A stretch of 64,000 bases of DNA from Cordylochernes scorpioides (GCA_030710605.1 CP092869.1:13337295-13401294), one strand, 5' to 3'. Numbered from the stretch's first letter, positions 42,257-51,350 are shown. The notes: generated by a model from the sequence alone, not told the origin. Translations and numbers: made by a program.

Positions 42257-42794
42257 ATTCTATTTTTTGCTTCTTTTTACTGAAAAGAAATAAATGTTTT
42301 TTTTTTTTTTTAAGTAAAACACTCAATTATATTTTTTATATTGAGGTCATACGTGAATGAAGGTTTGTAAACCAAGTCTAACGAAGAGCAGCCAGGGTAA
42401 ATCCAAACCAATTTATTCCGTAAACACAACCATTTTTTCTCTTTCCTGACGAGAGCAAGCAAATATGTCTTCTTTATTGGACACCGAGCACCAATCAGGA
42501 GGCACCGTCTAGCTAGACTTGAAACTGGGATGACACAGATGTTTTGTAGTATTTCTTTGTCCCACTAAGGTGACATTTAGGTTGTTGTGGTTTCAAATAT
42601 TGGCCACAATAGCCCGGTGTTTATTCCATTTCCCCCTTCCCCAAGTTTGTTTCCTTCCTCTCTATTTGCTGATGTTTATAGGTCACTTGTCTACTTGTCC
42701 CACAACACTGACAGCTTACTTTTAAAAAACCTTTTACAACATTGTCATATAACATAAAGTTGCGGATGGAGGATATTCATGTGCCCAAAAAAAG
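42257..42794. other. Unassigned; copy B of 4351-4885
   Basis: Very close to A; a T run at 42298-42312 is expanded. Confidence 0.5.
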
Positions 42795-43005
42795 GCACCT
42801 CTCCCTTTAAAAAGGCATTAAAACAATACATTTTGCTTATCAAACCCTTGCAAAACGTAATGGTATGCAAAAAGAAATTTATAAAACTTGTGTGGATTGC
42901 AGATTCATTATCACCCTTATTAAGTTTAGTATTGGAGTGATAAACAAGAGAAACATTGTTTTGAATACATTTTTAAAGGGAGAGGTGCCTCTTTTGGTAC
43001 CCATT
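42795..43005. mobile_element. Fold-back element, copy B
   Basis: Counterpart of 4886-5090; right end GGGAGAGGTGCC now mirrors the left GGCACCTCTCCC exactly, unlike in A. Confidence 0.7.
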
Positions 43006-43123
43006 TTATATGGCAGAGCGCCATCTAGTGGAACAAAAATTAACTAAACATTGATTTTTCCCCCTGATCCCTGATCTGTTCCATGATATTGGATCAACTC
43101 ATTTTCTTAGTAAATCAAGAAAA

Positions 43124-43173
43124 GTCAACCATGAACGCGTTTCGGGCTGTTGGCCCTCGTCAGCATGGTGATA
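43124..43173 (-). ncRNA. Hammerhead ribozyme motif with covarying stem I
   Basis: Minus strand: CTGACGA, stem II GGGC/GCCC closed by CAACA, GAAAC, stem III AC/GT, triplet GTT, and stem I ACCATG/CATGGT. In copy A (5215-5264) stem I is ACCACG/CGTGGT. The C-G pair (A: plus 5256 with 5223) is replaced by U-A (B: plus 43165 with 43132), keeping the helix. Confidence 0.9.
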
Positions 43174-43293
43174 AAAAGCTAATGTGAGCGTTCAGAATAT
43201 GTCTATTTTGTTTTTAATATCAACACCTGATCTTTTCTTCTATTTTTCACACTGAGTTAGGGCTCTATCTTATTATGACAGAAGATAGTTTCC

Positions 43294-43640
43294 TATTTGC
43301 ATAACTTCGGTATTTACATAACTTCGGTATTTGCATAACTTCGGTATTTACATAACTTCGGTATTTACATAACTTCGGTATTTGCATAATTTCGGTATTT
43401 GCATAATTTCGGTATTTGCATATAACTTCGGTATTTGCATAACTTCGGTATTTGCATAACCTCGGTATTTACATAATATCGGTATTTGCATAACTTCGGT
43501 ATTTGCATAACTTCGTTATTTGCATAACTTCGGTGCATAACTTCGATATTTACATAACATCGGTATTTGCATAACTTCGATATTTACATAACTTCGGTAT
43601 TTGCATAACCTCGTTATTTACATAACTTCGGTATTTGCAT
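43294..43640. repeat. 17-bp minisatellite, copy B
   Basis: About twenty units (TTTGCATAACTTCGGTA and variants), twice the copy A number, with several point and deletion variants. Confidence 0.95.
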
Positions 43641-44029
43641 ACTACCTTTGCATAATTTTACACAAAAGGGTAATATAACGAAATTTCTTATATAATAGCG
43701 GAGTACATGGGGTATTAAATCACACAGACAATTGTCAAAAAGAATAACCGTTATTAAAATCCCCGTGAATTACCAAAATCTAATTTCTTTGACCTCTAAA
43801 CCAAATTAAGAATTGACGTAACATGCCAGAAATGAAAGTTTTAGAGTCTGACATTTTTATGTGTCGTTGTACAATAATGGAATGGTTGAAAAGGAACCCA
43901 TCTCACGCATTTAAGAAATAATTAAGAAAGAATTTAAGATAGATTAACATTTTTTGGTTGTTTTTGATTTTGTTTTCCCACCTCAAAATTCTTGAAATAG
44001 GTCTTATAAATCCACGTTTATAAATACAA
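43641..44029. other. Unassigned; copy B of 5572-5970
   Basis: Nothing recognised. Confidence 0.5.
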
Positions 44030-44480
44030 TGATGGCGCAAGCCATCAGCAACATTCAGTTGCACGAAAAGGAGATGCCTTTTTCTTAATTTATGTACCTT
44101 ATCCCAGTACAACATCACATTTGTACTATTTTTTTTTTCACATTGTGTAGCGTTCTCACGCAATTCTGGCCTTAACTACCCGTTTCATGATTTTTCAGGA
44201 TGCCTTAATGACCAATTTTTTGGTCGTTGAAGTACAGCTTGCACCACGCTGATGAGGGCCAACAGCCCGAAACGCGTCCGTGGTTAGCTTTTCTTGATTA
44301 ATCAAGAATGGGTATTTGGCCAATTCTGGAATAATTAAAAATCAACGAGAATAGTTGATATTTATTCCGAGAGATGGCGCAAGCCATCAGCAACTTTCAG
44401 TTGTACGATAAGGAGATGCCTTTGTCTTAATTTATGCACCTTATTCCAGTACAATATTACATTTGTACTAATTTTTCAAA
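44030..44480 (+). mobile_element. Penelope-like pseudo-LTR repeat, most complete copy
   Basis: Order on the plus strand: partial end segment (GATGGCGCAAGCCATCAGCA...GGAGATGCC, 44032-44076), a spacer, hammerhead (44241-44288), CTTGATTAATCAAG, TTGGCCAATTCTGGAATAAT, AATCAACGA, then the full end segment (TTTATTCCGAGAGATGGCGC...AAGGAGATGCC, 44358-44420). The end segment is therefore a direct repeat on both sides of the ribozyme, as expected for a circular or tandem unit (retrozyme or pseudo-LTR). Absent from copy A at the matching place (near 5970). Confidence 0.65.
44241..44288 (+). ncRNA. Hammerhead ribozyme motif, apparently complete
   Basis: CTGATGA (44249-44255), stem II GGGC/GCCC closed by CAACA, GAAAC (44269-44273), stem III AC/GT with GC loop, triplet GTC, stem I ACCACG/CGTGGT extended by GC/GC after mismatches. 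The most canonical of all copies: classical CUGAUGA and the preferred GUC cleavage site. Confidence 0.93.
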
Positions 44481-44579
44481 TACAAATATATATATATATA
44501 TAATTAATTTCTAGAATTCCAAAATAACTTTAATAGGTACCGCTAAAAACATGAGAAATATAAACAGGTTCTACACAGA

Positions 44580-44660
44580 AAAAAAGTGTCCAATACAGGA
44601 TTCGATCCTGGTTCATAGCTGTCGGGAATCGAGGGTTTTAACCACTTGTCAACCAACTTC
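44580..44660 (-). repeat. tRNA-like head without SINE body
   Basis: Minus strand B-box-like GGATCGAATCC and CGATTCCCGACAGCTATGAA. Counterpart of 6040-6115. Confidence 0.55.
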
Positions 44661-44740
44661 TTGAACTTCAAGAAAAATGAATGGCAATGCTACTTTAAAA
44701 AAAAAAAGGAGATAAAATAGTATTTTTGGCTCTTTTTGAC

Positions 44741-45755
44741 TAATACTCATTCAACTAGTATGGTCCTTGGCAAATATGGAGTGGATTTCGTACTCAACAC
44801 GTTACAGTTAGCACTTCCCACGACATGGTTGGAATGGCCTATGGACCCAATACGGTCAGCACACTGAGAGAAAAATGACAAAAACTATAACAAGACTTCT
44901 ATCATCCTGTTCTAAAAGTAACTTTATTAGGTACCGCTAAAAAAAGAGCAACCGAGTTTATGTTGTTTACAATATACAATATTGCTCTCTTTAACAAAAT
45001 ATAAAATAATTCAACAAAAAAAAAAGATCAAATATGCTAAATAAACTCTGAGAGAAGAATTACAAAAACTATAACAAGACTCAGAACGAAACACTATAAA
45101 GTAATGAAAATACATCCAGATGGCCCAAGAACCTATAAAACATGCAACAACTGTCCTGGTGTGGAACTAACACCAACCCACATATTCTCATGCCCAGCAA
45201 TGGCCGTAGCCTTGCAGAAAATTGACATGGACCTAGAGCAGCAGCTTTACACACCCAAGATAGAGTACATTGCGACTGCTGTGATAGAGATGTATGGAGA
45301 CATCTCTTCATTGGACACGACAACAACACAAGAAAATTGACATGGACCCAGAGCAGCAGTTTTACACACCCAAGATAGAGTACATTGCGACTGCTGTGAT
45401 AGAGATGTATGGAGACATCTCTTCATTGGACACGACAACAACAACAGAAAATTGAAATGGACCCAGAGCAGCAGTTTTACACACCCAAGATAGAGTACAT
45501 TGCGACTGCTGTGATAGAGATGTATGGAGACATCTCTTCATTGGACACGACAACAACAACAGAAAATTGACATGGACCCAGAGCAGCAGTTTTACACACC
45601 CAAGATAGAGTACATTGCTGCTACTGTGATAGAGATGTATGGAGACATTTCTTCATTGGACACGGCAACAACAGAAAATTGACATAGACCCAGAGCAGCA
45701 GCTTTACACACCCAAGATAGTGGACATTGCTTCTGCTGTGATAGAGATGTATGAG
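44741..45755 (+). pseudogene. LINE 3' end with tandem 118-bp tail units, copy B
   Basis: Counterpart of 6209-6930. The frame 45104-45340 keeps more of the knuckle than A: KIHPDGPRTYKTCNNCPGVE, then LTPTHIFSCPAMAVALQ. Nearly five tail units follow. A 170-bp insertion at about 44897-45067, flanked by repeats of ACTATAACAAGACT, splits the coding remnant. Confidence 0.82.
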
Positions 45756-46226
45756 GAATCGCGAATAAAATAATTTATGTATGCGCGCTGTTACTTAACT
45801 GTCTACAATCACTCAACAACAACGAAAGAGATGGGGACCAATACACTTACCATAAAGAAGGAGTAACCTGTCAAGATGAACAAACCTACTTTACTTTCAA
45901 CTCCACCCTCCAAACTATGAAACCTTTCCTCCATTGTAGTGAAATCTTTCTTTGTTTCAGTAAACAATAAAACTCGTAAATCATAACTGAATTTATAAGA
46001 TTGTCAATATATCTTCATTTTTCAACTGTTCTCTTCTAAAGCTATTTATAATATGTACTAAAAGGGGAACACGTCTTTCTTTGAAAATGTATGAAGACAA
46101 TGTATTTAGTGATTTTCTATATACATAGGTTTAGGTACATGAATACAATCCTTCCACAATTCTCCATTCTACATAGTTGTATTTATCGTAAAGATAAAAG
46201 CTGCCTGACCGGCATTCATATTTCTT

Positions 46227-47087
46227 GGCAAGGATAAAATACTCAGGAGATAAGTTTCTTCATTGATTTATTAAGACATCAAGCTTTCGGGCACAGCGTG
46301 GCCCTTCTACAGGATCAATTGTATAAGAAAAATGATACACTATATACACGAAGAATAAATTTGCATATGTATTATTAGAAATTAGTTGTAAAATTTTGAA
46401 ATAATCGGTAATACTTAGGATTTTTGTTTAAAAAGAACATCGAGACTTAAGCAAATTAATAAAATTTGTTAAGAAGAAAAAATATACGAATATTAAAAGG
46501 TATTAAGATAAAAGCGTAATAAGACTAAAAGGACGTTCCCACGGTTCGACGGAAACTGTGCTAAAACTATGAGTATTTACAAGGTAAAACAGTTTAAAAG
46601 GATATTAAAATAAATGAACAAAACAGGGAATTCATGGGGTACATCAATGGCTATTTATGTAATAAGCCTATATACGGCTCAGGTACATCAATATGTCTGT
46701 TTATACTGTTAAACCTCAGAGATAGCAAGGCCTCGACAACCAATCTTTTGTGTTTATGTGGTATATTAGAATAATAATTATTCTATTATTCGGTATATTT
46801 TTTCTTCTTAACAAATTTTATTAATTTGCTTAAGTCTCGATGTTCTTTTTAAACAAAAATCCTAAGTATTACCGATTATTTCAAAATTTTACAACTAATT
46901 TCTAATAATACATATGCAAATTTATTCTTCGTGTATATAGTGTATCATTTTTCTTATACAATTGATCCTGTAGAAGGGCCACGCTGTGCCCGAAAGCTTG
47001 ATGTCTTAATAAATCAATGAAGAAACTTATCTCCTGAGTATTTTATCCTTGCCACGCATGTAATTGGGAAGATTTTACCGTTTAGAA
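46227..47087. mobile_element. 861-bp inverted-repeat element with 13-bp target duplication
   Basis: Arms 46227-46490 and about 46790-47053 are almost exact inverses (GGCAAGGATAAAATACTCAG...GTCTTAATAAATCAATG). Each holds CCTGTAGAAGGGCCACGCTG, then TGCCCGAAAGC, a hairpin laid out like a hammerhead with CTGATGA altered. The target ATTCATATTTCTT is duplicated at 46214-46226 and 47088-47100; copy A has it once, undivided. No coding frame. Near-identity of the arms points to recent insertion. It looks like two head-to-head pseudo-LTRs. 47054-47087 is a short non-repeated tail. Confidence 0.88.
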
Positions 47088-47135
47088 ATTCATATTTCTT
47101 GTAAGATACTTCGGCCAGTTAAATCTTTTTATTTC

Positions 47136-47175
47136 CTCGACGTTTCGACAAAAATCTTTTGTCCTCGTCAGGAGC
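47136..47175 (-). ncRNA. Hammerhead ribozyme motif, zero-loop stem III, copy B
   Basis: Counterpart of 7440-7479; the stem II loop differs by one base while both stem II strands and the core are unchanged. Confidence 0.78.
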
Positions 47176-48026
47176 AAACAAAAATTAAACATTTAGCAAG
47201 GCGTTAAAAATCTTTTTAGAAATACTTTTTTGTCGAAACTGTACCACGTGTACTGGGGATAAGCAACAAAAAAAAATGAAACTAGGACATACGCTTTAAG
47301 ATAGGATGAATATATATCATTGAGGATTGCTCTTTAGCTGATAAATCACAAATAATTGGGCTGATTCCATTGTAGATTCATCGTCGTCACTATGTCGACC
47401 GTAGACAACTTGTAGGCAACAATGGTGTCAAAACTACACACGCCATCTATTTCTTGCCCTTTTTTTACTGAATTGTTTAACTCGCTTGTTGCATCCATTC
47501 ACTTGTCATGTGGCTTATTGATACCTTCTTGTTAGCTTTGATTGTGACCTGGATTTCTTTTATCTTCGTCTTACAGAGGCTATTTATGTTGTCCTATATG
47601 GCTCGCTGAGTATCTAACTTAGATGCATATTGGAGACGTGAGCAATACCATAATGATATCATCGTAATTCTATTGAAAAGAAAACCTTCTAAAGTACAAA
47701 ATCTAAGTAAAGCGGTACGTAAAGCAGCTACTCTGACCTCCTTAATAGATGGTTTACAAGAAAAATGAAGGGTCATTTGAATATTGACTTCTGTAAAATA
47801 CCATACGTTTATTTATTTCATATGGAAGACGCCATAATAAAGGACTATTCAAAGAATGTAGAAGTGAATATATATTGTAAAAATATATATTTGTTTCTTG
47901 GGATAAATTTAATTAATAAAAAAACTTTATCCCAAAAAAACAAAGATTTTTTTTTTTTTTTTGTTTTTACAATATATACTTACTTCTTCATTCTTTGAAT
48001 AGTCTTATTTTAGAATTTTCCCATAT
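47176..48026. other. Unassigned; copy B of 7480-8320
   Basis: Contains the same small fold-back around 47840-48000. Frames 47594-47776 and 47765-47998 are unrecognised. Confidence 0.4.
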
Positions 48027-48049
48027 GAAATAAATACACATTTAGTATA

Positions 48050-48358
48050 TTGCTGAAGTCAATGGAAGGTGGGGATGCCATTGCCCCGTTAGTCAGCCAC
48101 ATTTCAGAGTTCCCTGTTCACGGTTACCGTAGCGGCTCACGACACCGTACTACAGGGCAGTCCCTTACTTTTGCTGCTTCTCCCCACATAGAGGAGGACT
48201 TCTGGGCAGGCATCTCACTCACTCCGAACCATATATACAGTTGCCTGGCCATCCTTGCAGCCCTCTATATAGCAGACATCAATCCAGAAGAGGATATCCA
48301 TACGAACAAGACACGTCAGTTAGCCGGTATTGTGATCAGGGTGCATGGAACAATCTGA
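48050..48358 (+). pseudogene. LINE ORF2 carboxy terminus, another subfamily
   Basis: 102-residue frame; the last 50 residues (ISLTPNHIYSCLAILAALYI, then ADINPEEDIHTN, GIVIRVHGTI and a stop) align with the end of the 118-bp-tail LINE (ELTPTHIFSCPAMAAALQ...VIEMYGDI). The first half is not recognisable and is probably out of frame. Present only in copy B, inside the insertion 48027-48875. Confidence 0.65.
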
Positions 48359-48800
48359 TCTGCTCCATGGACAAGACACCACCACCACAGAAGTAAATAT
48401 TTAAATGACCATTCCTTTTTCTTGTAAACCATCTATTAAGGGCTAGAGTAGAAATAATGCTTTTACACACCGATTTGCTGAGATTTTGTACTTGAGGAGG
48501 TTTTCCTTTCTATAGAATTGCGATGATCATTATAGTATTTCCCACGTCTCCAATATGCACCTAAGTAAAATACTTGTACCTTGTGTTAACACTTGTGCCG
48601 ATTAAAATTATTTCATAAAAATGATTATACAAGAGATTGCAAAAAATAATTAAATCAAATACATAAACACTAATATAATACAATTTTTGCCAACACACAC
48701 ACTTTTTGCCCGTGGTTTATGTGTTACTTCTGTATTGCTATTCTATGGCACTTCTACTATTTATTATTGATGTACTTTCAGTATGAAGCAAATTGCACTC
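48359..48800. other. Unassigned, copy B only
   Basis: Nothing recognised except a short repeat of copy-A-like sequence at 48420-48560 (CTTTCTATAGAATTGCGATG), related to 7970-7985. Confidence 0.35.
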
Positions 48801-48837
48801 GGGGGAATTCTCGGGCGAAGCCGGGACATTCGTCTAG
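48801..48837 (+). mobile_element. Helitron-like 3' terminus
   Basis: CTCGGGCGAAGCCGGGACAT then TCGTCTAG: GC-rich short hairpin about ten bases ahead of CTAG. The 5' end is unknown. Confidence 0.5.
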
Positions 48838-49163
48838 AGGGGCACCTTTCCCTTTAATAAATTCATCATAACGATGCATTATTTTAATCACTCTAGTAAA
48901 AAAGCTTTACTAGTGGTTATTAAGAATCAGCCAACACACATAACACTTATAATATGATGCACCAGCGCGCCATCTGTTATCAAAATTCAAAACTATTTTA
49001 AAGGCGTAAAATTCTTTTTGATATAAAACAATTTCTACTGACCTTACTGCAATGGAAAAATTAATGAGAGGGCCTGGCTCATCAGTGGTGAACCCTCTCA
49101 GCGGTTTCGCCAGTTTAATCTACCATACCTTAAAATACAAACCTTAAGCCTCCAGAAAAGTTT
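48838..49163 (-). repeat. Hammerhead-like permuted repeat (best copy at 49050-49135)
   Basis: Minus strand: ACTGGCGAAACCGCTGAGAG, GGTTCACCACTGATGAGCCA, GGCCCTCTCATT. GCCAG after CTGATGA pairs with CTGGC before GAAAC (5-bp stem II), and ACC/GGT could form stem III ahead of a TTC triplet. Only four bases (ACCA) separate the triplet from CTGATGA, so no local stem I can form. Flanked by AACAATTTCTACTGACCTTA as in 39571-39681. Confidence 0.6.
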
Positions 49164-49350
49164 ATTTACAAGTATCTCAAGCTTTCGGGTAAGAAAGCCC
49201 TTCTACAGGAGAACATATTAATTAAACGCCAATAAAATAAGATTTAAAATTAAATTAACTCTTAATTTATTGGCGATTCAATGTAAGATATTTCCTCCTG
49301 TATAATGGCTTTCTTACCCGAAAGCTAAAGATATTAATAAATAAGAGATT
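49164..49350. repeat. Inverted pair with CGAAAGC-type hairpins, copy B
   Basis: Arms TCTCAAGCTTTCGGGTAAGA, AAGCCCTTCTACAGG and the inverse CCTGTATAATGGCTTTCTTA, CCCGAAAGCTAAAGAT. Centre CGCCAATAAA...TTTATTGGCG. Better preserved than A (8440-8665). Confidence 0.6.
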
Positions 49351-49514
49351 TTAAAGAAACTTTTCTTCTCTTATTCTGTTTTATCGCATAAGAGATTTAA
49401 AAAAAAATAAAACTTTTCCCTGGAGACTTAATGTTTGTATTTTAATATTGATTCAAGGGATTATTTTTATCGAACACATAATACCAGTTTAGGTAAATTC
49501 AGACAAAAGCCAAC

Positions 49515-49563
49515 AACCAGTATACCATGGTTTCAGGCTATGGCCCTCATCAGTACAGGGACG
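49515..49563 (-). ncRNA. Hammerhead ribozyme motif, second family, copy B
   Basis: Minus strand: CTGATGA, stem II GGGC/GCCT closed by CATA, GAAAC, stem III ACC/GGT around the CCATGG palindrome, triplet GTA, stem I GTA/TAC. Same as 8762-8812 but for the loop insertion. Confidence 0.8.
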
Positions 49564-49744
49564 GCTTCGATTTCATAACATCCTACGGGAGGGGTTATGG
49601 AATCTGTCAAATTTACCAAACAGATGTTTAAGCTGGTAAAGTGACAAGAACCGATTTCCAAGCTAGAATACAATATAGAGTTGCGGGAGGATGATATTCA
49701 TGTACCACGAGGGGCACCTCTTTCTTTAATTATGGATCAGTACG

Positions 49745-49951
49745 ATGCATTATATATTGGAAAAGAGAAGTACCAGACTTCCTGTAAACAAAATGGATTT
49801 TGACCAACGCTGCACAAAACCTTTTAATATTGGAGGTGACATCGGCTTCCTGTCGTCTTCCGGCAGATTTGACTCTCTCGACATCAATAATGATTATCAT
49901 TTAGAGGTCAACACATCCTGTGGATCTACCATTGTTCTGTTAGTTATTTAG
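49745..49951 (+). other. CUB-like short frame, copy B
   Basis: 68 residues; CTKPFNIGGDIGFLSSSGRF and TSCGSTIVLLVI. Compared with A: a 2-residue in-frame deletion and few changes in the middle, more at the amino end. Confidence 0.3.
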
Positions 49952-50010
49952 TATACCAGTAACTATGCTGCTAGGTAGACAGTACTGCGCGAGCTCTCTA
50001 AGTGCTTATG

Positions 50011-50315
50011 GGGGTCGGTGGAAGGATGGTCTAAACCGTTGGTTTTCGACCGCTACGACCCGGGATTGAATCCTCCATTAGACACTTCTATCTAATTTTT
50101 AAAAAAATGCTCCAATGGCCCCTGATTCTTGCAAAAGTACAACCCAACCAGCGAGTGCAAGTAACCAAACAGGACTTTGGCACATTTGTAAGTGTAAAAG
50201 TCGAACTGCTTTTCACATATGTAGACATGTGGTGTACTTACAGTAAAAGCATTCGCCAACTTCTACTCACCATGATTATCATGGCCTGAACCACGTGTAC
50301 TAGGGATAATTAAAA
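50011..50315 (+). mobile_element. tRNA-derived SINE, copy B of 10531
   Basis: Same decayed B box as A; CGTGTACTAGGGAT tail. Confidence 0.88.
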
Positions 50316-50378
50316 GAACTAAGTACTTATAATCAAAAGTAGCGCCAAATGTCGCAAGCTTAAATTGAAATTCCTATA

Positions 50379-50892
50379 TCCACTCATAGACAAAACTTAA
50401 GGAAGTTGTACCTTTCAGCATGTATATCAAGTTCAGACAATAACTTTGAAAGATATTAAAGTGACCTTTATTGAACACACACCAGATAACCAAGTATGAA
50501 CAAAATTGCCTCTGTCTTATAGATTTGTATACACTCATGGGGTCAAAACTTAAGGAAGTTGTACCTTTTAGCATGTATATCAAGATTCAGACAATAACTC
50601 TGAAAGATATCACAGTTACCTTTATTGAAGACACACGAGATAACCAAGTGCGAACAAAATTGCCTCTGTCTTATATATTTGTATACATTTCATGGACAGA
50701 ACTTAAGGAAGTTGTACTTTTCAGCATGTATATCGGGATTCAGACAATAACTCTGAAAGATATTACAGTAACCTTTATTGAAGACCCATAGATAAACAAG
50801 TGCGAACAAAATTGTCTCTGTTTCCTTCAAAAATATATAGGACCGATGATATCAAAGACAATTCACTTCCTTAAGTTTTGTCCATGAGTGGA
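50379..50892. mobile_element. Tc1-like MITE, long form
   Basis: Ends TCCACTCATAGACAAAACTT and AAGTTTTGTCCATGAGTGGA with TA on both sides. Three internal tandem units; A has two. The frames 50374-50583 and 50471-50791 follow the repeat and are not genes. Confidence 0.82.
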
Positions 50893-51315
50893 TATTTAAA
50901 CCAACCTGAAGCCAAATGTCATTAATAAAGTACAAGTTACTGTTATCAGTTTTTTAGTTAACGATACAAACAAATTTATAAATAGATATTGTTCTGAAAA
51001 TAGAACAATCCATATTTTAATTTATAGATAATAAAAAGTCATATATTGGATTGAATAAAAATATTTATTTGCTATTATTTCAGTTGGCTGAATGCCAACC
51101 TTTATCAAGGCATTACATTCTGTATAAACAAACTCAGCGTCATTATATTACAGTTAAAGTCATTTGTATTTTTAAAAATTATTTTAACTATAATATAGTA
51201 TAATGAGGTTATGCGGCGCAGAGTTTGTTTATACAAATAGCGTTCAGCTAACCAAAATATTGGCAAATAAATCTTTTTATTTAATACAATATATATATTT
51301 TTATTATCTATAAAT
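50893..51315. repeat. Fold-back region with decayed hammerhead-like hairpin
   Basis: Minus strand at 51085-51120: CTTGATAAAGGTTGGCATTC, AGCCAACTGAAATAATAG. GTTGGC/GCCAAC forms a 6-bp stem II ahead of GAAA, with TTGATAA in place of CTGATGA. AAACAAACTCAGCGTCATTA (51125) is mirrored at about 51205 (TAATGAGG...GCAGAGTTTGTTT). No counterpart at the matching place in A. Confidence 0.5.
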
Positions 51316-51350
51316 AGAGCAATGGTTTAGATATACTCGAATTTGTCGCA
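51316..51350. other. Site lacking the 11.3-kb mariner composite
   Basis: TGGTTTAGATATA (left flank of A up to 11721) is followed by CTCGAAT and then TTGTCGCATATGTG (right flank of A from 23000). The extra bases between the flanks may be an excision scar or simple divergence. Confidence 0.7.
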
